Positions 5,079-11,956 of a DNA stretch of 19,376 bases are shown here, one piece after another (within the stretch, counting starts at the first letter, position 1; each line of letters begins with the position of its first letter). This DNA is from an uncultured Clostridium sp. (GTDB lineage: Bacteria > Bacillota > Clostridia > Lachnospirales > Lachnospiraceae). The DNA lies in the NCBI GenBank assembly GCA_900541315.1, contig UQJF01000046.1:1-19376 (forward strand), in the 5' to 3' direction. The position numbers were made by a program, and so were the translations under genes. The notes beneath the pieces are model-generated. The model did not search any database and was not told the origin of the DNA. It saw only the letters and a program-made list of their open reading frames with translations.

Positions 5079-5837
5079 ATGACTTTTGGAGAACGACTTA
5101 CTGAATTACGCACTTCTGCTGGATATACTAAAAGAAATGAATTTGCAGATAAACTCGGAATTCCTAGCACTACTTTAAGAAACTATGAAACTGATGTTAG
5201 AGAGCCAGGTCATACATTTCTAAAACAAATTTCTGAATTTTTTAATGTATCTGTAGATTATTTATTAGGTTTAACTAACGAAAAAGAAATTTTAAATTCT
5301 TTTCGTTTAAAAGCATCTGAATACGAACATATCAAAAAATACAGCGCACTTGACCCATATGGTCAGGACATTGTTGATACTATATTAGACAAAGAAACCG
5401 CCCGCATAAAAGAATACGGCCCACTTACAGCTCCGACTATCGTAGAATACCAGTCACGTCCAGACAGCAAGATCATCGTTCTTCCTTATTTCCGTGCCGG
5501 TGCCTCTGCCGGATCCGGAATATTTATTCTTGGAAACGAAGCTGAAGATGAAATAGAACTTCCGAACCTCCCGGAATATGTTGCTGCCGACTTTGCCATT
5601 GATGTCAATGGTCAGAGTATGGAGCCTGAATTTTCTGATAAAGATATTGCCCTGGTAAACCAGGATGCCGAAATGCAATTAGGTGATATTGGGGTATTTG
5701 TGATAAACGGAAATGCTTTTATAAAAGAATTAGGTGAAAAAGAATTAATCTCCCATAATAAGGATTTCAAAAATATTGCTATTCATAGTGGTGATAATAT
5801 CGTCTGTATGGGAAAAGTAATAGGAAAAGTTAAATAA
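5079..5837 (+). CDS. CI-like phage repressor with S24 (LexA-like) peptidase domain
   Basis: A 252-residue protein. The N-terminal XRE helix-turn-helix spans residues 4-60 (ERLTELRTSAGYTKRNEFADKLG...TTLRNYETDVREPG). A linker is followed by a C-terminal S24 peptidase domain. The nucleophile Ser180 lies in NGQSMEPEF and the general base Lys216 in NAFIKEL. Ala-Gly pairs at 140-141 and 144-145 (FRAGASAG) are candidate self-cleavage sites. This is the lysogeny-maintenance repressor, which dimerises on the palindromic operators and is inactivated by RecA-stimulated autocleavage after DNA damage. It is transcribed from the consensus promoter and has an AAAGGAGG ribosome binding site. It diverges from the Cro-like gene. 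Confidence 0.93.
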   Translation: MTFGERLTELRTSAGYTKRNEFADKLGIPSTTLRNYETDVREPGHTFLKQISEFFNVSVDYLLGLTNEKEILNSFRLKASEYEHIKKYSALDPYGQDIVDTILDKETARIKEYGPLTAPTIVEYQSRPDSKIIVLPYFRAGASAGSGIFILGNEAEDEIELPNLPEYVAADFAIDVNGQSMEPEFSDKDIALVNQDAEMQLGDIGVFVINGNAFIKELGEKELISHNKDFKNIAIHSGDNIVCMGKVIGKVK

Positions 5838-5846
5838 GAATATAAA

Positions 5847-5869
5847 AAGAGCCCCTGATCAGGACTCTT
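5847..5869 (-). terminator. Intrinsic terminator reading leftward
   Basis: A hairpin with arms AAGAG/CTCTT and a CCTGATCAGG core, followed on the - strand by TTTTTATATT. It overlaps the stop codon of the small - strand gene and lies just beyond the repressor stop. On the + strand there is no T-run, so it chiefly serves leftward transcription. Confidence 0.65.
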
Positions 5870-6086
5870 GACGCATAATCGTTATAGTAATTGGTTTTAA
5901 AGTATCCACAATCCCACCACATGTATCCGGAGCTGCATTTACAGGATGCATATCCCATAAATAGTCTCCAAGATACTCCAACAATGTAGCAAGGTCTTCC
6001 TTGGCATAGCTACCACTTATCTGGTGGCCGTCTCGGTCAGTAAATGAAAACCTTGCTTCCAAGTTACCTGCTGTATGCTTATTCAT
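5859..6086 (-). CDS. Small protein of unknown function between switch and cargo
   Basis: A 75-residue protein (MNKHTAGNLEARFSFTDRDGHQISG...) with no recognised family. The ATG at 6086 is preferred over an ATG four codons upstream because GGTGG lies about 8 bases before it. It converges with the repressor gene and ends inside a leftward intrinsic terminator, which supports real - strand transcription. I see no clear promoter in the 29 bases to the divergent + strand gene, so its promoter would have to lie inside that gene. Confidence 0.5.
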   Translation of the reverse strand: MNKHTAGNLEARFSFTDRDGHQISGSYAKEDLATLLEYLGDYLWDMHPVNAAPDTCGGIVDTLKPITITIMRQES

Positions 6087-6115
6087 TAAAAGCACCACCT
6101 TTCGAGGAAAATGAC

Positions 6116-6391
6116 ATGAGAACCTTTCATACTTATCATGATATATATTTATATATCGAACCGCTCACGGATGATGAACCTGACTCACGCACCCGACATC
6201 AAATTTCCAACTGTTTTTGTTTTTTAGAAGATTATCTTAATCTTACCACTAACCAATATATGCGTGTCAAGGATAACAGGGAAAAAATATCTTCCCTTTC
6301 AGAACATACATGGGAACTTTATGATACATTAAATATTATGTTTGGAGATTTGCATTTTTTACTTATTGCCATTGATAAAGCCTACTGTTAG
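6116..6391 (+). CDS. Hypothetical protein upstream of MazF-like gene
   Basis: A 91-residue, acidic, mostly helical protein (MRTFHTYHDIYLYIEPLTDDEPDSR...) with no recognised family. The ATG at 6116 follows GAGGAAAA. It lies 99 bases before the MazF-like gene on the same strand, so it might be its partner (antitoxin). Nothing in the sequence, such as a DNA-binding motif, supports that beyond position. An AT palindrome (6140-6157) falls within the coding sequence. Confidence 0.5.
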   Translation: MRTFHTYHDIYLYIEPLTDDEPDSRTRHQISNCFCFLEDYLNLTTNQYMRVKDNREKISSLSEHTWELYDTLNIMFGDLHFLLIAIDKAYC

Positions 6392-6490
6392 ATCAGCTTT
6401 CACGAATTTTGGGATATCAGAAAGAACTTATAGAATTAAGGTTAAAATAGCCTATGGCAAAAAATATTTATAGAAAGGACTAATACACAA

Positions 6491-7249
6491 ATGAGTAAGA
6501 CCAAAAGCACAGATGAACTCCATTCTCATAAAAAGCAAGCACTTCAAAATGTAGAAGATTATCTGAATAAACTTATTGCTTCTGAAGATTCTCATGATAA
6601 CGGCAAGGCCGACAAGCTTTGCTATTGGTTAAAGGACTGGATGACCTTTTTGGATTTTGAAAAATCATTTTCTCCTATGAGCCTTAGACGATATAAACGT
6701 GGCGAAATTGTAAAAGTTCATCTTGGCTTCAATGTTGGTAGTGAAGAGGGCGGCCTCCACTATGCTGTTGTATTAGACAAAAACAATGCAAAATCTTCTC
6801 CTGTTATTACAATTATCCCTCTCACTTCAGTAAAACCACATACCGATGTTACTAAATTAAAAAATGGAAGTATTTTCCTTGGAAATGAACTATTCGCCAT
6901 GTTAAAAAGTAAAATATCCAGCGAAACAAAAAATTTAAAAGAGAAGATAAAAGAACTCCAGGAATTAGTGAATGAATTGAATGATGAGAACTCAGACAAT
7001 CAAATGGCCATAATTGATCCTAAGTTGGACATTGCTAATCGTGATCTTGAATTACTTGATAAAATGAAGGCAGAAGTATTAAAAATGAAATGTGGAAGCA
7101 TCGCACTTGTAAATCAAATTACAACAATTAGTAAAATCCGTATTTATGACCCTAAAACAGATCACGATATTTTAAGTGGTATTAGATTGTCCAATGAAAA
7201 ACTTGACTTGATTGATGATGAAATTCAAAAAAAATTTACAAACATATAA
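6491..7249 (+). CDS. PemK/MazF-like protein with coiled-coil insertion
   Basis: A 252-residue protein, about twice the usual MazF length. An N-terminal helical region (1-60) precedes the MazF/PemK barrel: RGEIVKVHLG at 70-79, GSEEGGLHYAVVLD at 83-96, PVITIIPLTS at 104-113. The barrel is then interrupted by a charged coiled-coil stretch (about 138-200), after which the last MazF strand and helix resume (GSIALVNQITTISKIRI, 202-218). MazF enzymes are ribosome-independent endoribonucleases. The catalytic Arg of the usual GG.RP motif is replaced here by His89 (GGLHY), while the Thr of PLTS is kept, so activity may be altered. An AGAAAGGA ribosome binding site precedes the ATG. No obvious MazE-type antitoxin is adjacent. 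Confidence 0.75.
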   Translation: MSKTKSTDELHSHKKQALQNVEDYLNKLIASEDSHDNGKADKLCYWLKDWMTFLDFEKSFSPMSLRRYKRGEIVKVHLGFNVGSEEGGLHYAVVLDKNNAKSSPVITIIPLTSVKPHTDVTKLKNGSIFLGNELFAMLKSKISSETKNLKEKIKELQELVNELNDENSDNQMAIIDPKLDIANRDLELLDKMKAEVLKMKCGSIALVNQITTISKIRIYDPKTDHDILSGIRLSNEKLDLIDDEIQKKFTNI

Positions 7250-7259
7250 CATATTTGCC

Positions 7260-7288
7260 TTGACATTTACATAAAATAAGGGTATGAT
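7260..7288 (+). promoter_or_regulatory. Promoter before the structured RNA/Uma2 leader
   Basis: TTGACA (7260-7265), 17 bases, TATGAT (7283-7288), just after the MazF-like stop codon. Transcription would begin near 7294-7296 and run into the folded segment and the terminator at 7365-7398. Confidence 0.75.
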
Positions 7289-7398
7289 GAATACGCTAAA
7301 AACAAAGCCGTATACCGGCCGTATAAAAGACATTGTTTCCAGACAACTGGGAACCGTATTCATTAAAGACCCTACTTCGTTGTAGGGTCTTTTTCGTT
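7289..7398 (+). ncRNA. Putative small structured RNA or transcription attenuator
   Basis: A 110-base non-coding segment between a strong promoter and an intrinsic terminator. It contains hairpin GCCG-TATAC-CGGC, hairpin GTTTCCAG-ACAA-CTGGGAAC (one U-G pair) and an enclosing 9-base inverted repeat ATGAATACG (7287-7295) / CGTATTCAT (7355-7363), which together give a three-way junction. The enclosing repeat starts at the -10, so part of it may lie upstream of the transcript start. Either this is a stand-alone RNA of about 100 bases, or a leader that attenuates the downstream Uma2/DUF4160 genes. I do not recognise a known RNA family. Confidence 0.55.
7365..7398 (+). terminator. Intrinsic terminator of the small RNA
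   Basis: A perfect 11-base stem AAAGACCCTAC/GTAGGGTCTTT with loop TTCGTT, followed by TTCGTTTT. It ends about 30 bases before the Uma2 start codon. Confidence 0.85.
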
Positions 7399-7428
7399 TT
7401 ATCGCACCCATAGAAAGGAAGTGTTCAC

Positions 7429-7974
7429 ATGCCACTATTAAAAAATGATCAGTATACATCTGAAGACTACTGGAATCTACCGGAAGGCACCAGAGCAGAA
7501 CTCATTGACGGTAAATTCTACGACATGGCACCACCCAGTCGAATCCACCAAAGACTTGTTTCTAAACTAACATCTGTTATTGATCAGTACATTAGTAATC
7601 ATCACGGAAATTGTCAGGTATATCCTGCTCCATTTGCTGTTAACCTTGACGCCGATGATAAAGACTAGATAGAACCAGATATTTCCGTTATCTGTGATCC
7701 TAATAAGCTTACCGATCGGGGATGCTCCGGAGCTCCTGACCTAATTATAGAGATTGCTTCACCAGCTAGTAGCAAAATGGATTACATCAAGAAAAACGTT
7801 TTATATTTAGAAGCAGGAGTAAAAGAATACTGGATCGTAAACCCGATAAAAGAATGGGTTACTGTATATCGTTATGAGGAAGATGCGGCGCCTACCAATT
7901 ACACTTTCACGCAGCCGATCACTGTAGGTATCTACAAAAACTTAACTATTACCATTGCAGACTTATTAAACTAA
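7429..7974 (+). pseudogene. Uma2-family PD-(D/E)XK nuclease, interrupted by an amber codon
   Basis: The reading frame encodes a protein of 181 codons of the Uma2 (DUF820) restriction-endonuclease-like family: SEDYWNLPEGTRAELIDGKFYDMAPPS at the N-terminus, IEPDISVICDP and APDLIIEIASPAS with the probable catalytic Asp and Glu, and the C-terminal GVKEYWIVNP block. A single in-frame TAG (codon 80, 7666-7668) splits it just before the IEPD motif; the remainder stays in the same frame to the natural stop. The truncated product would have no active site. It may be a recent nonsense mutation, a sequencing error, or amber readthrough. It has an AAAGGAAG ribosome binding site and follows the RNA terminator. 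Confidence 0.8.
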
Positions 7975-7991
7975 ACATGGAGGTGCTCACT

Positions 7992-8282
7992 ATGTTATAT
8001 CCATTTATGACATTGAATGACGGAACTGAAATTGTACATTCAGAAACCATTGAAACAGCTGGAAAGGAAAAAGTTGAGGTACGTATTGAAAAACCAGTGT
8101 ATGGCGGTTTTCATTCAGCTACCTGCTGGCTTCCTGAATACAAATGGGAAAATATCGACGGCTTCTCTCCTGAGGATATTCAATATTTTCAAGAGTTATT
8201 AGAGTCGGTTGCGCACATTATCTTGCAGTTAGCACGAGAAGGTGGTATTGAAGGAGGTTTAGACGATGCCTCAGGTTTTTAA
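7992..8282 (+). CDS. Conserved small protein preceding DUF4160
   Basis: A 96-residue protein (MLYPFMTLNDGTEIVHSE...). I chose the ATG at 7992 because GGAGGTG lies 7 bases upstream; an earlier in-frame ATG at 7977 overlaps that ribosome binding site. I recognise the pattern (MTLNDGTEIVHS... GGFHSATCWLPEY ... LLESVAHIILQLAREGG) as a small protein commonly found next to DUF4160 in gut Firmicutes, without an assigned function. Its end overlaps the DUF4160 start by 17 bases, implying coupled translation and a functional pair, possibly toxin-antitoxin-like. Confidence 0.7.
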   Translation: MLYPFMTLNDGTEIVHSETIETAGKEKVEVRIEKPVYGGFHSATCWLPEYKWENIDGFSPEDIQYFQELLESVAHIILQLAREGGIEGGLDDASGF

Positions 8283-8544
8283 AATCGCTGGATATACTGT
8301 TTATTTCTGGGTTAATGAAAATGATCCTCTGGAACCGGTTCATGTGCATATTGCCAAAGGGGTTCCTTCTCCCAATGCTACTAAAATATGGATCACAAAA
8401 AATGGCAAATGCCTTTTGTGCAATAACAATTCCAAAATTCCAGATAAGCAGCTCAGGGTTTTTATGCAGATTATTGAAGCCCGCAGTAAGTCAGTGCTCG
8501 ACTTATGGTATTCAACATTCAAACAGATTAGCTTTTACTGTTAA
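8266..8544 (+). CDS. DUF4160 protein
   Basis: A 92-residue protein of the DUF4160 family, recognised by MPQVFKIAGYTVYFWVNENDPLEPVHVHIAKG at the start and the basic helical C-terminal half (LRVFMQIIEARSKSVLDLWYS). The HVHIAKG stretch has two histidines that are conserved in the family. DUF4160 genes usually sit beside a small partner gene (often DUF2442) and are suspected toxin-antitoxin components, but no biochemical role is established to my knowledge. A GAAGGAGG ribosome binding site lies inside the upstream gene. A hairpin follows the stop codon. Confidence 0.85.
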   Translation: MPQVFKIAGYTVYFWVNENDPLEPVHVHIAKGVPSPNATKIWITKNGKCLLCNNNSKIPDKQLRVFMQIIEARSKSVLDLWYSTFKQISFYC

Positions 8545-8551
8545 AAAGTAA

Positions 8552-8585
8552 AAGACCGCCCCTGCGCCAACAGGAACGGCCTCTT
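8552..8585. terminator. Imperfect hairpin terminator after DUF4160
   Basis: A GC-rich imperfect stem (CCG..CCTG / CAGG..CGG, loop CGCCAA) flanked by AAGA and TCTT. The + strand side has only a weak T-rich tail; on the - strand it is followed by TTTTACTTTTT. Probably bidirectional. Confidence 0.5.
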
Positions 8586-8617
8586 ACATAGATTTTCTCT
8601 TGCCGGACCCCCGGAAA

Positions 8618-8649
8618 GATATAATCAGTCTCAACACCTGAATTATATC
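8618..8649. repeat. AT-rich inverted repeat upstream of integrase
   Basis: The arms GATATAATCAG and CTGAATTATATC pair with one bulged A around a 9-base loop. It lies between the DUF4160 terminator and a second terminator. It could be a DNA-binding site (for example near integrase arm sites) or a hairpin in a short transcript. The function is unknown. Confidence 0.4.
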
Positions 8650-8657
8650 ATCTCCAG

Positions 8658-8684
8658 GACGTCTGCGCAAGGGGCGTCTTTTTT
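8658..8684 (+). terminator. Intrinsic terminator before the integrase gene
   Basis: The stem GACGTCT/GGGCGTC (with G-U pairs) around GCGCAAG is followed by six Ts (8679-8684). It separates the accessory genes from the integrase gene. Confidence 0.65.
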
Positions 8685-8722
8685 GTACCCATTTTTACCC
8701 TCAGGACTGAGGAATTTACCAT

Positions 8723-8736
8723 TTGCGACGTCGCAA
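8723..8736. promoter_or_regulatory. Perfect 14-bp palindrome at the integrase start region
   Basis: TTGCGACGTCGCAA, self-complementary, ends 4 bases before the AAAGGAG ribosome binding site of the integrase gene. It would be either an operator or an mRNA hairpin that limits integrase translation. No regulator is identified. Confidence 0.5.
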
Positions 8737-8754
8737 TCAAAGGAGAAATGATAT

Positions 8755-9900
8755 ATGCCAAGAAGAAAAAAGCACAGCCGCCTTCCCAACGGCTACGGCT
8801 CCATCCGCTACCTGGGAAAGAACCGGAAGAACCCATACGCAGTCCATCCGCCTGCAAATATCGATGGTGACCGCCCTGCAGCCCTCTGTTACGTTGATGA
8901 CTGGATGAAGGGCTTCATCATACTGACTGCCTACAAAGCCGGCACTTATAAGCCTGGTATGGAAAAGGACCTGCAAGTATTATCTACAGACGAAAAAGAT
9001 CTGGACTCTCTGGCTCAGAAGCTCATGGCAGACTACAGCCTGATCAAGGGTGTAACTCCACCAGAAAAGCCTAAGACCTTTGCAGACGTCTACCAGCTTT
9101 TCTACGAAGCAAAGTTCCATGAAGGAAACAAATTTTCCCAAAGCAGCAAATACTCCACTCAGGCCGCCTACAAAAACAGTGCTGCACTCCATGACCTTCC
9201 ATGGGAATCTTTAAGAGCTGCTGACTTTCAAAGCGTCATAGATAACTGTCCGCTGAAACGCAGCAGCATTGAACTGATTCTCAACCTTTTCCACCAGTTA
9301 TGCGCTTTCGCTGTTGATATGAATATTTCAGATAAAAACTACAGCCGAAATTTAACGATCACCAAAGACGAAGATGATGAACATGGCGTTCCCTTTACTC
9401 CTACAGAGCTAATGACCTTATGGTACCATGCAGACAATGATATCGTGGAACTATTGCTCATATTGTGTTATTCTGGCTGGCGTATCACAGAGGCAGGAAA
9501 ATTACATATTGACCTGGATCAAGGCTACTATGAAGGCGGAATAAAAACAAAAGCCGGTAAGGGCCGCATTGTCCCCATCCACTCAGCAGTCTATCCCCTG
9601 GTAAAACATCGCTATGAAAAATATGGAACACTCCTGCCAATGTGTGCGTATAACTTCCGCCTTAATATGTATAAGATTTTAAATGAGCTTGGTATAGAAA
9701 AACATACCCCTCACGATTGCCGTCATACTTTTTCCAAACTCTGTGAAGACAGTCATGTAAATGAAAATGACCGGAAGCGTATGATCGGGCATGCATTTGG
9801 AAACGACGTTACAAACCGTGTTTACGGCCACCGTGATTTAAGAGATTTAAAAATAGAAATTGAAAAAATTGATAAAGAATGTTTTGTGACTTTATTGTGA
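8755..9900 (+). CDS. Tyrosine-type site-specific integrase
   Basis: A 381-residue phage integrase. The N-terminal part (1-100) is an arm-binding-like domain (RRKKHSRLPNGYGSIRYL...), residues 105-195 are the SAM-like core-binding domain (TFADVYQLFYE...), and the catalytic domain spans 215-370. The catalytic residues are Arg243 (GWRITEA), Lys266 in the KTKAGKGR beta-hairpin, His320 and Arg323 (HDCRH), His346 (GHAFG) and the nucleophile Tyr357 (RVYGH). It recombines attP with attB to integrate the prophage and, with an excisionase, to excise it. The gene follows AAAGGAG by 9 bases and lies at the prophage edge next to chromosomal genes, as expected. Confidence 0.93.
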   Translation: MPRRKKHSRLPNGYGSIRYLGKNRKNPYAVHPPANIDGDRPAALCYVDDWMKGFIILTAYKAGTYKPGMEKDLQVLSTDEKDLDSLAQKLMADYSLIKGVTPPEKPKTFADVYQLFYEAKFHEGNKFSQSSKYSTQAAYKNSAALHDLPWESLRAADFQSVIDNCPLKRSSIELILNLFHQLCAFAVDMNISDKNYSRNLTITKDEDDEHGVPFTPTELMTLWYHADNDIVELLLILCYSGWRITEAGKLHIDLDQGYYEGGIKTKAGKGRIVPIHSAVYPLVKHRYEKYGTLLPMCAYNFRLNMYKILNELGIEKHTPHDCRHTFSKLCEDSHVNENDRKRMIGHAFGNDVTNRVYGHRDLRDLKIEIEKIDKECFVTLL

Positions 9901-10234
9901 CCAATAGACCCCAAGAATACTTATTTTTTCTAAAGAGTTCTAAAGACCGGATATTGAGGAAAACCGCATAAAACCTTGCTTTTTACGCGGTTTCCATTCA
10001 ATTCCGATTACTTCAAAACGGTAAAGTTTTTAATAAATTTTAAGACAAGTCCCTATTATTTAAAAGCAAAACATAAAAAGACCTGTCACCGTCCCTGCCG
10101 CGAATCTTACTACGCCGCTGAAGAAATGACAGGCCTTTTATGTCTGCTGCTTTATTCTCTTATACTCATACCCAAAAAATCTCAAACCTGCGTTTCGTGC
10201 CAAATCGCCATTTTCCCAGGCAGTCTGCTATTTA
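9901..10234. other. Non-coding junction: prophage edge and ttd operon terminator
   Basis: No convincing gene. A hairpin at 9958-9995 (AACCGC/GCGGTT plus A/T extension) lies just after the integrase. A second hairpin at 10075-10140 is a probable terminator. The attR site must lie in or near this stretch, but its core cannot be seen without the other prophage end. A + strand frame here (9976-10266) has no ribosome binding site and looks spurious. Confidence 0.6.
10075..10140 (-). terminator. Probable terminator of the ttd operon
   Basis: Long arms AAAAGACCTGTCA and TGACAGGCCTTTT enclose a GC-rich 38-base loop. On the - strand the stem is followed by TTTTTATG. It lies downstream of ttdB, now separated from it by the 155-bp inserted element. 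Confidence 0.6.
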
Positions 10235-10389
10235 GTTTCAGTTCAGCCATGCGCTGGTTTGAATGAGAAAGTATATTGCACGCTTGCTTGCATAAGCACT
10301 TTTTCATCCAAATCAGCATATGGTGAACCCACCATGCTTCTTGTTTTCATGAATATGGAAACAAGAAGATGTCATGGCTGAACTGTAAC
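10235..10389. mobile_element. 155-bp MITE-like element, copy 1, with 8-bp target duplication
   Basis: The terminal inverted repeats are GTTTCAGTTCAGCCATG (10235-10251) and the complement of CATGGCTGAACTGTAAC (10373-10389), 16 of 17 matching. Identical 8-base flanks GCTATTTA sit on both sides (10227-10234 and 10390-10397), a target-site duplication. Inside are three more hairpins, including an arm pair of about 20 bases and CTTCTTGTTT/AAACAAGAAG, so the whole element can form a cloverleaf. It encodes no protein. A second copy of equal length and roughly 90-93% identity lies at 19136-19290. The right flank contains the ttdB stop codon. Confidence 0.88.
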
Positions 10390-10390
10390 G

Positions 10391-11017
10391 CTATTTAATA
10401 AAACTTACATGCTTGCAGATTTCTTCATAAACTTTTTCCTTACGCTCATTGAATACAACCTTATTTTCCTCAAACAGGTTTCTTCCTTCTGTATCAATTG
10501 ATACGATAAGCGGTCCGAATTCCTTAACACGGCAGTTCCACAGTGTTTCAGGCATTCCCAGGTCACGCCACTCTGCTCGGACGATCTCTTCTACCTCTGT
10601 TGCTGCCACTACTGCATTTCCAGCCGGGAATACACAATGGATAGCCTTAAAGTTCTTACACGCATATTCAGTGTTTGGTCCCATACCGCCTTTTCCTACG
10701 ATCACTTTTACACCGGTCTGTTCTACAAATTCCTTCTCGAACTTCTCCATACGCATACTAGTGGTCGGTCCTACGGAAACCATTTCAAACTTGTCATTTT
10801 CTAAAGGACGGATGATCGGGCCTGCATGGAAAATAGCATTGTTTCTCACATCTACAGGCAGTGGTCTGTGTTCTTCTACCAGACGGCGGTGAGCTACGTC
10901 ACGGCAAGTTGTTAAGTTACCATTTAAGTAAATAATGTCACCGATATGGATATCTTTTAAATCTTCGTCACTGATTGGTGTTGTTAAAATTTTCTTTCCA
11001 TCTTTGATCTCTAACAT
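10391..11017 (-). CDS. ttdB: L(+)-tartrate dehydratase, beta subunit
   Basis: A 208-residue Fe-S hydro-lyase beta subunit (class I fumarase C-terminal type). Recognisable blocks are [23 protein letters not shown] (about 11-33), [34 protein letters not shown] and the near-C-terminal [12 protein letters not shown]. These follow E. coli TtdB more closely than fumarase. With TtdA it dehydrates L-tartrate to oxaloacetate in the cytoplasm. Its ATG overlaps the ttdA TAA as TAATG, so the subunits are coupled. The stop codon TAG lies inside the 8-bp duplication made by the element at 10235-10389, which therefore left the protein intact. Fumarate hydratase beta is the alternative. Confidence 0.85.
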   Translation of the reverse strand: MLEIKDGKKILTTPISDEDLKDIHIGDIIYLNGNLTTCRDVAHRRLVEEHRPLPVDVRNNAIFHAGPIIRPLENDKFEMVSVGPTTSMRMEKFEKEFVEQTGVKVIVGKGGMGPNTEYACKNFKAIHCVFPAGNAVVAATEVEEIVRAEWRDLGMPETLWNCRVKEFGPLIVSIDTEGRNLFEENKVVFNERKEKVYEEICKHVSFIK

Positions 11018-11916
11018 TATAAAGTCACCCCCGAATGAGTTGTAATTGTATAGTTAAGGTCCTTATCGAAAATAATGTGGCCGCGGCGGTGAGACCAGCA
11101 TCCTACGTTTACTGCTACACCAATGGCAGATGGATGTCTTGCAGTATTTTCAATATGTACGCCCATAACAGAGTACTTTCCGCCCATTCCCTGCGGTCCA
11201 AGGCCGATCTCATTGATGCCGTCTTCTAACAGCTTTTCCATGCTTGCTGCTCTTTCATTTTCATTGTGGCTGCCTAAAGGACGCATAAGAGCTTTCTTGG
11301 AAAGGAGAGCTGCTGTTTCTACGGAAGTTGCAACACCAACACCAACTAACAGTGGAGGACATGCATTTAAACCATAGGAAGTCATAACATCCAGTACGAA
11401 ACGGGTAACACCTTCATAACCTGCGCCTGGCATTAATACCATTGCTTTTCCAGGAAGTGTACAGCCACCACCTGCCATATATGCGTAAATCTCACATTTA
11501 TCACTGTTTGGAACGATATCCCAGAATACAGTAGGAGTTCCCTTACCAACGTTCTTGCCTGTGTTGTACTCATCAAAGGTCTCTACACTATTGTGACGAA
11601 GAGGTGCATCCACTGTTGCTCTTACAACAGCCTCTTTTAACAGTACTTCCAGGTCATCGATCAGTGGGAATTTGGTTCCGCACTTTACCCAGAACTGAAG
11701 GACACCTGTATCCTGACAGGAAGGACGGTTTAATTTTACTGCCAAATCCTGATTGCGCTTCATAGTCTGATAAATTACTTTTGATAATGGGCTGTCTTCC
11801 TTTTCTGCCAGTTCATCTAACTTGACAATGATGTCGTCTGGCAGTTTCTTACCGATATGGGCAACAAAGTGCGCCATATAATTGGTAAGCTGCTCTACCT
11901 GTTCTGTTCTGCTCAT
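11017..11916 (-). CDS. ttdA: L(+)-tartrate dehydratase, alpha subunit
   Basis: A 299-residue class I fumarase-type alpha subunit. Likely [4Fe-4S] ligands are Cys67 (PSCQDTG), Cys152 (GGGCTLPG) and Cys186 (NACPP). Other signatures are [19 protein letters not shown] at about 104-122 and [23 protein letters not shown] at 252-274. Throughout it resembles E. coli TtdA. The cluster is an oxygen-sensitive catalytic centre for stereospecific dehydration, as suits an anaerobe. It is preceded by AAGGAGG and sits downstream of the DASS-type carrier, a gene order matching tartrate utilisation clusters. Fumarase remains possible because the families share the fold. Confidence 0.87.
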   Translation of the reverse strand: MSRTEQVEQLTNYMAHFVAHIGKKLPDDIIVKLDELAEKEDSPLSKVIYQTMKRNQDLAVKLNRPSCQDTGVLQFWVKCGTKFPLIDDLEVLLKEAVVRATVDAPLRHNSVETFDEYNTGKNVGKGTPTVFWDIVPNSDKCEIYAYMAGGGCTLPGKAMVLMPGAGYEGVTRFVLDVMTSYGLNACPPLLVGVGVATSVETAALLSKKALMRPLGSHNENERAASMEKLLEDGINEIGLGPQGMGGKYSVMGVHIENTARHPSAIGVAVNVGCWSHRRGHIIFDKDLNYTITTHSGVTL

Positions 11917-11956
11917 GTTTAAGCCTCCTTAAATAAATAACATGTAATGATATGAT

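Larger units (their letters stand above)
1..9990. mobile_element. Prophage, integrase-proximal part (left end outside window)
   Basis: The region runs from a phage recombination-type ATPase through many tiny overlapping - strand genes, a divergent Cro/CI switch with palindromic operators, accessory cargo genes, and a tyrosine integrase at the right edge next to ordinary metabolic genes. This order (early operon, switch, cargo, integrase, chromosome) is typical of temperate Firmicute phages. The right boundary is an estimate placed after the integrase and its downstream hairpin. The att core cannot be identified because the other end lies outside the window. No structural genes are present here, so an integrative element with phage-like control cannot be fully excluded. 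Confidence 0.85.

Noticed and set aside
6140..6157. AT palindrome GATATATA-TT-TATATATC
   Set aside because: It lies inside a plausible coding sequence and simple AT alternation easily makes such palindromes by chance.
8642..8670. Leftward promoter (TTGCGC-17-TATAAT) within the inverted repeat upstream of the integrase
   Set aside because: The -10 is perfect but arises from the AT palindrome itself, the -35 matches only three positions, and there is no leftward gene for it to serve.
9901..10075. A tRNA gene or identifiable att core at the prophage edge
   Set aside because: No cloverleaf or TTCRANTC-type tRNA 3' end is visible, and without the other prophage end a core repeat cannot be recognised.
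9976..10266. A 96-codon + strand frame after the integrase
   Set aside because: It has no ribosome binding site, runs through a probable terminator hairpin and into the 155-bp element, and its translation does not look like a folded protein.
10449..10892. A 147-codon + strand frame inside ttdB
   Set aside because: It is antisense to a clearly conserved enzyme gene, with no ribosome binding site.
10391..11916. Class I fumarase instead of tartrate dehydratase
   Set aside because: The fold and cysteines fit both. Sequence blocks and the neighbouring carrier and GntR genes favour tartrate dehydratase, but the fumarase call is kept as an alternative in the entries, not as the main call.
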